A DNA stretch of 64,000 nucleotides from Spongiihabitans sp963422685 (GTDB taxonomy: Bacteria > Pseudomonadota > Gammaproteobacteria > Arenicellales > Poriferihabitantaceae), in NCBI GenBank assembly GCA_963422685.1, contig OY730442.1:744001-808000 (forward strand), in the 5' to 3' direction. Below the pieces are notes generated by a model, which saw nothing but the letters and a program-made list of their open reading frames with translations, had not been told where the DNA came from and did no database searches. Shown in pieces: positions 28,283 through 36,555 of this stretch. The position numbers and the translations under genes were made by a program. Each line of letters begins with the position of its first letter. Positions within the stretch are counted from its first letter, which is position 1.

Positions 28283-28981
28283 CTATGCAGGTTTTTCCAT
28301 AATAATGTCCCAAACGCCGTGACCTAGCCGTCGGCCGCGTTTCTCGAATCTGGTTTCAGGCCGATGTTCGGGTCGCGGCGAAAAAATGCCTGTACCGGCC
28401 CGATTGACCAGATTTGATGACGCATCAAGCCTGGCCAGGGCTTCATCAGCATATTCCTGCCAATCGGTTGCATAGTGAAACACACCGCCGGGCTTGAGCT
28501 TGCGCGCCACCAGATCGATGAACGGCGGCTGCACTATTCTGCGCTTGTGATGCTTTTTCCTGGGCCATGGGTCGGGGAAAAACAAACATAATTCAGTCAA
28601 TGACGCATCCCTGACCGCATTATTCAGGACATCAATGGCGTCTTCACAGAATACTTTCACGTTGGTGAGGTTATACTGATGCAGCCGCAGAACAAGATGA
28701 CCCACTCCTGGGCGGTGCACCTCCACTCCGATATAGTTGTTTTGGGGGTTTTTTTGCGCGACCGCGAATAACGCTTCCCCGTCGCCGAATCCCACTTCCA
28801 TAATGGTGGGGGCCAGACGATTGAAAATCCGGTAAAAATCCAGCGTTTCGGCGTCATCACCAAGCGACAGGCCGTAGCGCGGCCAGTGTTGATCCAGGGC
28901 ACGCCGCTGACCCCTGGTGAGCCGGCCACCGCGCCGCGCGAAACTTCTTATCGGCTTTAACGATTGATGAACAGAATTCAT
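28283..28981 (-). CDS. trmB: tRNA (guanine-N7)-methyltransferase TrmB
   Basis: A 232-residue class I methyltransferase. MEVGFGDGEALFAVA is the SAM-binding motif, followed by YIGVEVHRPGVG, the conserved LFFPDPWPRKKHHKRRIVQ catalytic and tRNA-binding segment, and a C-terminal TRFEKRGRRLGHGVWDI. It forms 7-methylguanosine at position 46 in the variable loop of several tRNAs. The gene is monocistronic and the AT-rich region upstream holds a decayed reading frame. Confidence 0.95.
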   Translation of the reverse strand: MNSVHQSLKPIRSFARRGGRLTRGQRRALDQHWPRYGLSLGDDAETLDFYRIFNRLAPTIMEVGFGDGEALFAVAQKNPQNNYIGVEVHRPGVGHLVLRLHQYNLTNVKVFCEDAIDVLNNAVRDASLTELCLFFPDPWPRKKHHKRRIVQPPFIDLVARKLKPGGVFHYATDWQEYADEALARLDASSNLVNRAGTGIFSPRPEHRPETRFEKRGRRLGHGVWDIIMEKPA

Positions 28982-28991
28982 TGATGCAATA

Positions 28992-29517
28992 ATCCAATTC
29001 CCTCAAAACCATATTTTATACAGAGGAATACAAACCCATTCACCAGATATTAAACAAAACCGGAATATATATTGCTTATCCAACCTCTGACGTTTTGAAA
29101 TCGACTTATCGCGGTCCCCCATCCAAGGTGAACAATAGACATACTAATGTTGGAATAACCGAAAAATCCTTTGCAGAACATTTACGAGACTATAATCGCA
29201 CTTTTGATAATGAAGTCTGTTTTACGCGAGTGGCGGTTATCCGGGATAAAAAAGCATTAATTCGCATTGAGCAATTTGTACTTGCTCGAATTCGTTCCGA
29301 GTTTAAAATAGTTAAACCTGCAAGAAAATGATTTCATACTGATAACCGCGAAAGAATCAAAGAGATTATTAAAGAGTCTTTACGCGAGTCAGGCATACCG
29401 TATGAGCTATGCGAATAACCGGGAGTTATCCCAAAGTATATTGACGCACCAGGCAAAAATCGCGCAACAGCGATGATTCTCATGGCAGGAGAAGACCGGC
29501 TAGTTCAAGAGACATAA
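28992..29517 (+). pseudogene. Decayed reading frame, possibly GIY-YIG-like nuclease
   Basis: One frame is open from 28992 to 29517 except for a TGA at 29329-29331 and a TAA at 29416-29418. Before the first stop it reads NKTGIYIAYPTSDVL, then NVGITEKSFAEHLRDYNRTF, a spacing that recalls the GIY and YIG strands of GIY-YIG endonucleases. After it comes RERIKEIIKESLRESGIPYE and a further charged segment. No ATG or GTG lies near the expected N-terminus; TTG 29095 falls inside the domain. The most likely reading is a gene that has lost its start and gained two stops. The family call is tentative. Confidence 0.4.
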
Positions 29518-29675
29518 ATGCCTGGTCAGGCTGTGCGCCACGCTGCAAACCGATTGATGGCTGCCTTGTATTGTGCGCACTCCAGTATAATCCCGGGTCA
29601 TACCATTAACAGATTCCGAGCCAGGTTGGCGTCAGACTGCCAACCGGCTTTGCACCAAAATCGGCGGGTTATATT

Positions 29676-30974
29676 ATGCACAGCGCAAAAAACGTATACG
29701 TTATCGACGGCAGTCGCACACCCTTCCTTAAAGCCGCCGCCAAACCAGGCGGTTTCAAGGCGGCAGATCTGGCGGTGGCGGCAGGGCGACCCCTGCTTAC
29801 TCGACAACGGTTTGCACCAACCGACCTGGACGAGGTGATTCTGGGTTGTGTAGCGCCCACGGCGGATGAAGCGAATATTGGACGCATCGCTGCATTGCGG
29901 CTGGGCTGCGGCGAATCAACGCCGGCGTGGACCGTGGCTAGAAACTGTGCCAGTGGAATGCAGGCGCTGGATTCAGCGGCAACCAATATTGCCCTGGGCA
30001 GGTCGGACCTGGTTCTGGCCGGCGGCACTGAATCCATGAGTCACGCCCCGGTTCTTTTCTCCACCGAATTCGTCACCTGGCTCGGAGCATGGCGCAAAGC
30101 GAAATCTGTTGCTGCAAAAATCAAGTCCCTGCGCCTGCTCAAACCGACATATCTTGCGCCAGTCATCGGCCTGCTAAAGGGCCTTACCGACCCGGTATGC
30201 GGGATGTCCATGGGGCAAACCACCGAAAAAATCGCGCATAATTTTGGCATCACCAGAGCGGCGATGGATGCGTTCTCGGTACGCAGTCATGCACGACTGG
30301 CGGCGGCAACGGATGATGGAACATTCGCGGGAGAGCTGGAAACAATTTATGACCGGCATGGCAACTGCTACAGCGCCGATGATGGTCTGCGGCGGGATTC
30401 CACCACGGCAAAACTGGCCGGGCTGCGAGCGGTATTTGACCGACCCACCGGGCTGGTGACGGCTGGAAACAGCGCCCAGATCACGGACGGCTGCGCTTGG
30501 TTAATACTCGCAAGCGAAGCGGCAATAGCGAAATATGATTTAACGCCGCGCGGTCAATTGATCGACAGTCAATGGGCTGGCGTAGATCCCACCCGGATGG
30601 GGCTGGGGCCGGTACACGCCAGTACGCCCATCCTACAACGACATTCATTAGGCCTCAACGACGTGGATTACTGGGAAATAAACGAAGCCTTCGCGGGGCA
30701 GGTTCTGGGTTGTCTGGCTGCCTGGGAATCCGATGAATACTGTAAACGCCAACTCGGCCTGGAAGGTGCCATGGGCAAACTCGATCAGGACCGTTTGAAT
30801 CTTCATGGCGGCGGCGTGAGCATGGGCCATCCGGTTGGCGCAAGCGGTGCCCGAATTGTGCTGCACGCCTTACACGTCCTGGAAAAAAACCAATGGCAGC
30901 GTGCATTGGCAACCTTATGCGTAGGCGGCGGTCAGGGCGGTGCAATGCTGATTCAACGTACTCCACAGCGATAG
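29676..30974 (+). CDS. fadI: Acetyl-CoA acyltransferase (thiolase), FadI-like
   Basis: A 432-residue thiolase. The acyl-accepting cysteine is Cys91 in ARNCASGMQALDSA. The second catalytic pair is the histidine near 385 in GGGVSMGHPVGASGAR and the cysteine near 414 in LCVGGGQGGAML. The length and the VIDGSRTPFLKA start suit the FadI type, which cleaves 3-ketoacyl-CoA in beta-oxidation. The FadJ partner starts 10 bases downstream, so the two form the multienzyme complex. No strong ribosome site precedes the ATG. Confidence 0.9.
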   Translation: MHSAKNVYVIDGSRTPFLKAAAKPGGFKAADLAVAAGRPLLTRQRFAPTDLDEVILGCVAPTADEANIGRIAALRLGCGESTPAWTVARNCASGMQALDSAATNIALGRSDLVLAGGTESMSHAPVLFSTEFVTWLGAWRKAKSVAAKIKSLRLLKPTYLAPVIGLLKGLTDPVCGMSMGQTTEKIAHNFGITRAAMDAFSVRSHARLAAATDDGTFAGELETIYDRHGNCYSADDGLRRDSTTAKLAGLRAVFDRPTGLVTAGNSAQITDGCAWLILASEAAIAKYDLTPRGQLIDSQWAGVDPTRMGLGPVHASTPILQRHSLGLNDVDYWEINEAFAGQVLGCLAAWESDEYCKRQLGLEGAMGKLDQDRLNLHGGGVSMGHPVGASGARIVLHALHVLEKNQWQRALATLCVGGGQGGAMLIQRTPQR

Positions 30975-30984
30975 GGGAAGCCCC

Positions 30985-33039
30985 ATGGCCAGACTGAAAA
31001 ACTGGAAAATTACAGCGCAGGACAACCTTTGCATTCTAACCATTGACGTTCCAAAAAAGAGTCAAAACCTGCTTTCTTCCGCTGTTATGAAAGAGCTGGG
31101 GCAGGCGCTGGAGCAAATCGAAGCCCTTTCTGCCAATGGCTCGATCAACGGATTAATTCTTGCATCGGCCAAGCCCTGCGGCTTTATCGCCGGCGCAGAC
31201 GTCTCCGAGTTTCAGAAAATCGGCCGCGCCGAACAGGTTGCCGATATGCTGCGACATGCACACCAGGTTATGAATCGCATTGGGTCATTCAGCTTTCCCA
31301 CCGTGGCGATGATCAATGGTCATTGCCTCGGCGGCGGCCTGGAGCTGGCCCTGGCCTGCGACTATCGGGTGGTCTGTGACCACCCGTCAATCCGCCTGGG
31401 CTTGCCCGAAGTAAAACTGGGCATTCATCCGGGATTCGGCGGAACGGCCCGGCTGATTGAAATAACCGGCGTCCCGTCCGGGATGGATTTAATGCTAACC
31501 GGCCGCGCGGTGGCGCCCGCAACAGCCCGGAAAATCGGCCTGGTGGATCTGTGTGTACCAAAACGGCAGCTGCGACGTGCAGCACAATTTGTTATCGATA
31601 AACCAGCCGCGCCGAAACGCGCCGGTGCGCTAAACCGCATATTCAATTTTGGCCCGGCCCGAAAGCTGATGGCCCGATATTTAAAAAAGCAGGTCAGCGC
31701 CCGGGCAAAACGCGCACATTACCCGGCGCCTTACGCACTGATTGACCTTTGGCAACAGCACGGTGGTGACCGGGAGGCGATGCTGTACCAGGAACAGCGC
31801 TCCATTGCCAGACTGTTTGCCACGCCGACTTGTAAAAATCTGGTGCAGGTTTTCTTTCTGCGGGAAGCGTTGAAGAAAATTGGCCGTGCGCCGGGCCGCC
31901 CACACAATGATGGTGAATTCAGGCACGTTCACGTCATTGGCGCCGGGGTGATGGGCGGAGATATCGCCGCCTGGTGTGCATTCCGCGGCCTGAACGTCAC
32001 CCTCCACGACAGCAGCGCCGACGCACTGGCCCGTGCCACAATGCGCGCCCATCGATTATTTACGAAGAAGCTGAAACAGGCCCGATTAATTGAACGCACA
32101 ATGGATCGATTTCAACCGGACCTGGCCGGCCATGGCGCGAAACGTGCAGATGTAATTATCGAGGCGATATTCGAAAATGCCGAGGCAAAAATCGGCGTGT
32201 TTTCAGAACTTGTAAAAATTGCCGGACCCAATGCGATACTGGCAACAAATACCTCCAGCATCCCATTGGAAACGATAAGTGCGGCGCTTCCCAAACCCGG
32301 CCGGCTGGTGGGCCTGCACTTTTTCAACCCGGTGGCAAAAATGCAACTGATCGAAATCGTCCAGGGCGAAAAAACCCTGGCCAGAATTTCTACTCGCGCG
32401 GCCGCTTTTGCCAATCGCATCGGTCGATTACCCGTGCCGGTCAAAAGCAGTCCGGGCTTTCTGGTCAATCGGGTGTTGATGCCCTATACCCTGGAAGCGA
32501 TCGAACTCCTTAAAGAAGGATTTAAGGCACCGGCAATTGACCAGGTGGCAACGGATTTCGGCATGCCGATGGGGCCGATTACATTAGCAGACAGCGTTGG
32601 CCTGGATATTTGTTATCACGTTGGTGAAAATCTGACCCGCCATTTTGGGGGCGACCTCCCTGAGTTATTAAAACAAAAGGTCAAAGCCGGTGACCTGGGT
32701 AAGAAAACCGGAAAAGGATTTTATATATGGGAAAAAGGCAGGCCAAAAAAACCAGACACCGCGTCTGGTGGTTCAACTGCAGATTGCCAGGACCGGCTGA
32801 TTTTTCGCTACCTGAATGAATGCGTCGCCTGCCTGCATGAAGGCATTGTCAAAAGCAGCCAGCAATTGGACGCCGCCCTGATCTTTGGCACAGGATTCGC
32901 GCCGTTCAGGGGTGGCCCAATCAATTATATCCACGCCAGGGGCCCGGCAGATATGCTGGCGCGATTGCAAGTTCTGTATGAGAAGCACGGGGAGCGATTC
33001 AAACCTTCTGCGGGCTGGAAAGCGCTTGAGAACAAATAG
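30985..33039 (+). CDS. fadJ: Multifunctional fatty-acid oxidation protein, FadJ-like
   Basis: A 684-residue fusion. The N-terminal enoyl-CoA hydratase half has GFIAGADVSEF (oxyanion-hole region) and MINGHCLGGGLELALACDYR. The NAD-binding 3-hydroxyacyl-CoA dehydrogenase half starts near residue 310 with HVIGAGVMGGDIAAWCAF and continues with HFFNPVAKMQLIEIVQG. It converts enoyl-CoA to 3-ketoacyl-CoA for the thiolase upstream. AGGGGAAGCCCC before the ATG is a good ribosome site. Its TAG stop overlaps the GTG of a small membrane protein gene (TAGTG). Confidence 0.92.
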   Translation: MARLKNWKITAQDNLCILTIDVPKKSQNLLSSAVMKELGQALEQIEALSANGSINGLILASAKPCGFIAGADVSEFQKIGRAEQVADMLRHAHQVMNRIGSFSFPTVAMINGHCLGGGLELALACDYRVVCDHPSIRLGLPEVKLGIHPGFGGTARLIEITGVPSGMDLMLTGRAVAPATARKIGLVDLCVPKRQLRRAAQFVIDKPAAPKRAGALNRIFNFGPARKLMARYLKKQVSARAKRAHYPAPYALIDLWQQHGGDREAMLYQEQRSIARLFATPTCKNLVQVFFLREALKKIGRAPGRPHNDGEFRHVHVIGAGVMGGDIAAWCAFRGLNVTLHDSSADALARATMRAHRLFTKKLKQARLIERTMDRFQPDLAGHGAKRADVIIEAIFENAEAKIGVFSELVKIAGPNAILATNTSSIPLETISAALPKPGRLVGLHFFNPVAKMQLIEIVQGEKTLARISTRAAAFANRIGRLPVPVKSSPGFLVNRVLMPYTLEAIELLKEGFKAPAIDQVATDFGMPMGPITLADSVGLDICYHVGENLTRHFGGDLPELLKQKVKAGDLGKKTGKGFYIWEKGRPKKPDTASGGSTADCQDRLIFRYLNECVACLHEGIVKSSQQLDAALIFGTGFAPFRGGPINYIHARGPADMLARLQVLYEKHGERFKPSAGWKALENK

Positions 33040-33167
33040 TGAAAAGCAATATTTTCTTCGGTTTAGGTTTCTTCTGCTTTGGTTTGACCGGCGTGTTATT
33101 GATCCCGTATTCAGCCCTGTCAACCTCGTATATATTTCAGTCTTCAGCACCTGTCCTGGAACCATGA
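33039..33167 (+). CDS. Small membrane protein (42 residues), unknown function
   Basis: A 42-codon frame begins at the GTG that shares its first base with the fadJ stop (TAGTG) and ends with a TGA that overlaps the ATG of the Rieske gene (ATGA). The residues run MKSNIFFGLGFFCFGLTGVL, then LIPYSALSTS and a short tail ending in LEP. Residues 5-22 form one strongly hydrophobic helix with a single cysteine. I know no family for it. The exact fit between two overlaps argues for coupled translation, although the frame is short and could be chance. Confidence 0.55.
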   Translation: MKSNIFFGLGFFCFGLTGVLLIPYSALSTSYIFQSSAPVLEP

Positions 33168-34366
33168 TGAACAAGCCTTTAGCGCATAAAATCACAGTTG
33201 AACAACTCACAGCCATTGACCGGCCCATCGAATTGGCAACGGGTATGCCCAATGCCGCCTACACCGACAGAGACTTCTTCTGGTTTGAACGCGAGCATGT
33301 CCTCGGTGCGGCATGGGCTGCCCTCGCATTCACCGAAGATTACAAGGAAAACGGCACCGTCTCGCCCATCGAATTCATGGGGCTGCCGCTGATTCTGGCA
33401 AAGAACCAGCACGGCGATGTGAAAGTTTTCCACAATGTTTGCAGCCATCGAGGGAGAAAGTTAGTCAACGAGCAAAAAAAGACCAATGGCATGATGGTTT
33501 GCCCCTACCACTGCTGGACCTATGATTTAAACGGAAGGCTGTGCGCCACGCCGCATATCGGCGGCGTCGGCCGCCATCAGGCCGAGGGGTTCTGCCCGCA
33601 AAAGCATGGATTAAAAGAGGTGCGATCACACATCTGGCTCGGTGTTTTATTTATCAACCTGTCAGGCGACGCTGCCGCATTCGAGGATTATGCGAAGCCG
33701 CTGACAGACCGCTATCAAGGGTTTATCGGGGACGGCGGATTTGCAGCAATCACGCCGGCCGAAACCAATGGGCGGGTCACGTTTTCCATCGGCTGCAATT
33801 GGAAACTGGCCATGGAAAACTTCTGCGAGGCCTATCATTTGCCCTGGATACACCCGAGTCTTAATCAGTATTCCCCGCTGGAAAAACATCACCCGCTGTT
33901 TCTGAATGATGATTTCGCCGGACAGCGATCCACCTGTTTTGATCCGTCGATTTCAACCTGCGAAAGTTTACCGCGATTTGTCGATTGGCCCGAAGCACAG
34001 GCAGGCTGTGCAGAATATCCCGCGTTTTACCCCAATCTGATGCTTGGATTTCAGGAAAACCACTTGTTCGCCCTGATTGTCACGCCCATTGATCACGACA
34101 AATCCCACGAAGATCTACGGTTAATATACGTCAATCAGGAAGCGGCGAATGGAGAACGATTTGCAGCAGTCAGAATCGCCAATCTTGCCGCATGGAATAA
34201 GGTGTTCAGCGAGGACGTTACATCCGTCGAAGGCCTGCAACAAGGACGATTGTCGTCAGCGTATACCGGCGGTGCTTTTTCGCCAGTGCAGGATTCGCCC
34301 ACTCTGCATTTCCACCAGTGGTTAGCGCGAAAATATCGGGCGGGCTATCAATCCATGGATATGTGA
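33164..34366 (+). CDS. Rieske-type ring-hydroxylating oxygenase, alpha subunit
   Basis: A 400-residue oxygenase from ATG 33164. The Rieske 2Fe-2S cluster is bound by Cys and His in CSHRG (about 93-97) and CPYHCWTYD (about 113-121). The mononuclear iron site follows in NFCEAYHLPWIHPSL (about 218-232), with the histidine pair spaced as in the family. The sequence is closest in style to the GbcA/choline and quaternary-amine branch, but the substrate cannot be named. No reductase or ferredoxin gene is adjacent, so electrons must come from elsewhere. It is translationally linked to the small protein upstream. Confidence 0.88.
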   Translation: MMNKPLAHKITVEQLTAIDRPIELATGMPNAAYTDRDFFWFEREHVLGAAWAALAFTEDYKENGTVSPIEFMGLPLILAKNQHGDVKVFHNVCSHRGRKLVNEQKKTNGMMVCPYHCWTYDLNGRLCATPHIGGVGRHQAEGFCPQKHGLKEVRSHIWLGVLFINLSGDAAAFEDYAKPLTDRYQGFIGDGGFAAITPAETNGRVTFSIGCNWKLAMENFCEAYHLPWIHPSLNQYSPLEKHHPLFLNDDFAGQRSTCFDPSISTCESLPRFVDWPEAQAGCAEYPAFYPNLMLGFQENHLFALIVTPIDHDKSHEDLRLIYVNQEAANGERFAAVRIANLAAWNKVFSEDVTSVEGLQQGRLSSAYTGGAFSPVQDSPTLHFHQWLARKYRAGYQSMDM

Positions 34367-34527
34367 GCAAATTCTATATTGGCCGATTCTGGAAAACACC
34401 TGCTTGATATCTGCATACTTTGCGGTGATCGCATGGACATTCCAGTCAGCAAGATGATAGAATTCAACAATTAGAAGACCTTGCAGAACCAAGGATGGAT
34501 TGACGGCCAGACGGCCCCCACCTACCC

Positions 34528-34554
34528 CCCCGGCCTAAAAACCGGGGTTTTTTT
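34528..34554 (+). terminator. Intrinsic terminator after the Rieske operon
   Basis: CCCCGG (34528-34533) pairs with CCGGGG (34542-34547) across an A-rich loop and is followed by seven T residues. It ends the plus-strand operon fadI-fadJ-small protein-Rieske, about 160 bases past the last stop codon. On the other strand there is no T-run, so it does not serve the rhodanese relic. Confidence 0.85.
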
Positions 34555-34846
34555 ATATGCTTTTCTCTATCACCGTCAACAGCAGCCAGCCGAACGCACC
34601 CAAAATCATCATGCAGCGAGATATATGCAGTAGTAATAATAACCAATTATTGATATAGCCCATTTGTTTCAGTGTTAATGCCGCAAGCGAGGCGCGTCCA
34701 CCGCCAGCGCAGCGGGTAAAAATCACCGTTTGTGCATCCGGGACAAGGTGCGGCACTTTCATCTTCAGTAAACCGCGCGAAATATTGACGGAATCCGCAC
34801 GCTTTGATTACGCCTGCGCTACCAGTTCCCCGGCAGTTTTAATCAT
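34553..34846 (-). pseudogene. Decayed rhodanese-domain protein
   Basis: One minus-strand frame begins MIKTAGELVAQA, meets a TAA at 34808-34810, and continues in frame as VNISRGLLKMKVPHL and VIFTRCAGGGRASLAALTLK, then QMGY. These match the rhodanese pattern: an N-terminal ELVAQA helix, a niPRG loop, and the active-site loop Cys-x-x-Gly-x-Arg. The middle of the domain, including the usual DVR strand, is missing. The last 30 codons look like a membrane helix pair of the DUF2892 kind. An internal deletion plus a stop makes it a relic. Confidence 0.6.
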
Positions 34847-34885
34847 CAGTGCATCAAATTGCACATTTACCGTAATTTGATTTAC

Positions 34886-35203
34886 TCAGCGTACCGCCTC
34901 GGGCTTGAGGATTTTTTCCAGTTCGCCGTTTTCATACAGCTCGGTAACGATGTCGCAGCCACCCACAAATTCACCGCGTACATAAAGCTGTGGAACGGTT
35001 GGCCAGTTTGAATATTCCTTGATGCCCTGGCGCACTGCGTTGTCCGCCAGCACATCCACCGATGCGAATCGGACATCGTAGGATTGCAGTATCTGGGTGG
35101 TTTTACCCGAAAAGCCGCATTGGGGAAAATCGGGGCTGCCTTTCATAAAAAGAATGATGTCATTGCTATCGATGATTTCTTTCAATTGCGCCTGAATTGA
35201 CAT
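34886..35203 (-). CDS. grxD: Monothiol glutaredoxin, CGFS type
   Basis: A 105-residue protein with the CGFS active site at residues 29-32, preceded by the MKGSPDFPQ loop and followed by the WPTVPQLYVRGEFVGGCDI glutathione-binding part. CGFS glutaredoxins bind and pass on 2Fe-2S clusters, often as heterodimers with BolA proteins. Here the BolA-like ibaG gene lies 56 bases upstream on the same strand, at the end of the mla operon, which fits that partnership. Confidence 0.95.
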   Translation of the reverse strand: MSIQAQLKEIIDSNDIILFMKGSPDFPQCGFSGKTTQILQSYDVRFASVDVLADNAVRQGIKEYSNWPTVPQLYVRGEFVGGCDIVTELYENGELEKILKPEAVR

Positions 35204-35259
35204 GGTTTGGGCCTCTAAAATTTAATGCTCGGTAATGGTTGTTGGGTTATGGGTCGGGA

Positions 35260-35487
35260 TTATAGTTCACCCGGCGTCAAAGTTTTCATTGACAAGGCGT
35301 GGATTTTCGATTTCATTTTGTCGCCTAATACCCCGTACACCATCTGGTGGCGCTGGATCAGTGATTTGCCTGCAAAATCCTGGCAAACAATGGTTGCTGC
35401 AAAATGCTGACCATCGCCCTCTACCCGAACGTCGCTGTTTTCCAGCCCTCGGGAAATCCAGATTTGTATGTCTTGTGGTGTGACCAT
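35260..35487 (-). CDS. ibaG: BolA family protein IbaG (YrbA-like)
   Basis: A 75-residue BolA-fold protein. The region HFAATIVCQDFAGKSLIQRH is the nucleic-acid-binding-like loop, and VYGVLGDKMKSKIHALSMKT is the conserved C-terminal helix and strand. E. coli IbaG (YrbA) lies at the end of the mla operon and is linked to iron-sulfur cluster and acid stress, as its neighbour position here suggests. The next gene on the strand is the CGFS glutaredoxin. Confidence 0.9.
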   Translation of the reverse strand: MVTPQDIQIWISRGLENSDVRVEGDGQHFAATIVCQDFAGKSLIQRHQMVYGVLGDKMKSKIHALSMKTLTPGEL

Positions 35488-35557
35488 GGTTAATTCCTAT
35501 CGTTTAATGGTTGTGGTTTTTTGCATTGGTTTAATTTAGGGATGAGCATTGTCCATA

Positions 35558-35851
35558 TCAAGGCAGGCCAATACGCTCGGGATGAAAAACGGCGCTCAAT
35601 CCGCCCAGTTCAGCCATTACCGATAATTTTTTCGGGATATGGGTAAACACCAGTTCAGAAGATGACGCCCGTGCCTTGCTATGCCAATAGACAAGCAACG
35701 CCAGTCCGGCGCTGTCAATTTCCCCCAGCCGTTGTAAATTCACCCGATACCGGGGTGCGGTAAGTTGCGGCAACTGCCCGAATACCCGTGCGGCCGAGCG
35801 GGTATCCAGATCACCGGCAAGGTCAATTTCGGTGCCAGCGACATTCATCAT
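35558..35851 (-). CDS. mlaB: STAS-domain protein MlaB
   Basis: A 97-residue single STAS domain (MNVAGTEIDLAGDLDTRSAA, then LQRLGEIDSAGLALLVYW). MlaB binds the MlaF ATPase and is needed for stable, active MlaFEDB transporter at the inner membrane. It lies directly after mlaC, with 9 bases between them, in the order seen in E. coli. It is short even for the family, and the start was taken at the only ATG that fits. Confidence 0.88.
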   Translation of the reverse strand: MMNVAGTEIDLAGDLDTRSAARVFGQLPQLTAPRYRVNLQRLGEIDSAGLALLVYWHSKARASSSELVFTHIPKKLSVMAELGGLSAVFHPERIGLP

Positions 35852-35860
35852 TTTACTTTC

Positions 35861-36529
35861 CTAAAAGTTTTTATCGTTGTTCTCTTTCATACCGGCAATC
35901 ACGCCATCCAACCCCTCGCTGTGGATGGATGATTGAATTACATTGCGGTAATTCAACACCATGTTCAGGCTGCCTACCGACAGGTTATATATTTTCCACG
36001 GTTTGTTCTGACGCCGAATCAGGAAATAAACCACCGCAACAGGCGCATCATCACTAAGGCGCACTTCTGTATTTACCGTTCCAAAATACACACCCTTTTT
36101 TTCTCTGATTTTTGATTCGCCAAATTCCATGGTTTCATTGCCGGTATAGCTGAATAATGCTGTGGCATAGGTGACGATAATCAATCTTTTAAATTCTTCC
36201 GCGAATTCAGCCCGTTGTTGCGGGCTGGCCTGCTTCCAGCTCTTCGCCAAAACCAGTTTTGAAATATAATCGAAATCAAAAAGCGGGCTGGCGATGCGCT
36301 CCACCAGTTGAAAAAGGGCTTTGTGGTTTCCTTCCAACTGAGCGCGTTTCGCTGTGAATTCTCTTAACAATTCATTCGCCGTATCTTGCACCAACGATGC
36401 GGGGTCATCCTTTGCATGGGTCAATGGCGCGACAAATAATGCCAATGCAAACATCAGGGTTGACATTAATTTCGCGCGGTTAGCGCAAGGCTGAGCGCAG
36501 TTGAAATTTTCTATCGTTCTTCTTCTCAT
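35861..36529 (-). CDS. mlaC: Periplasmic phospholipid-binding protein MlaC
   Basis: A 222-residue exported protein. The N-terminus carries a signal sequence (hydrophobic MSTLMFALALFVAPL, cleavage near THA-KD). The mature chain has the Tol-tol-like MlaC fold, with FDFDYISKLVLAKSWKQASP and FGTVNTEVRLSDDAPVAVVY. MlaC shuttles phospholipids between MlaA at the outer membrane and MlaD at the inner membrane to keep the outer leaflet free of phospholipid. A longer basic N-terminus precedes the hydrophobic part, and a later ATG may be used. Confidence 0.92.
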   Translation of the reverse strand: MRRRTIENFNCAQPCANRAKLMSTLMFALALFVAPLTHAKDDPASLVQDTANELLREFTAKRAQLEGNHKALFQLVERIASPLFDFDYISKLVLAKSWKQASPQQRAEFAEEFKRLIIVTYATALFSYTGNETMEFGESKIREKKGVYFGTVNTEVRLSDDAPVAVVYFLIRRQNKPWKIYNLSVGSLNMVLNYRNVIQSSIHSEGLDGVIAGMKENNDKNF

Positions 36530-36555
36530 TTATCTGCTTTGGGTTGCTTTGCATG

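Noticed and set aside
29329..29331. TGA in the GIY-YIG-like frame as a selenocysteine codon
   Set aside because: A second in-frame stop follows, no start is visible, and no stem-loop of the expected kind was recognised nearby; decay is simpler.
34367..34483. Open continuation of the Rieske frame past its TGA, including a C-x-x-C pair
   Set aside because: Rieske oxygenases end where this one does; the extra codons have no family match and stop within about 40 codons. Readthrough would need proof.
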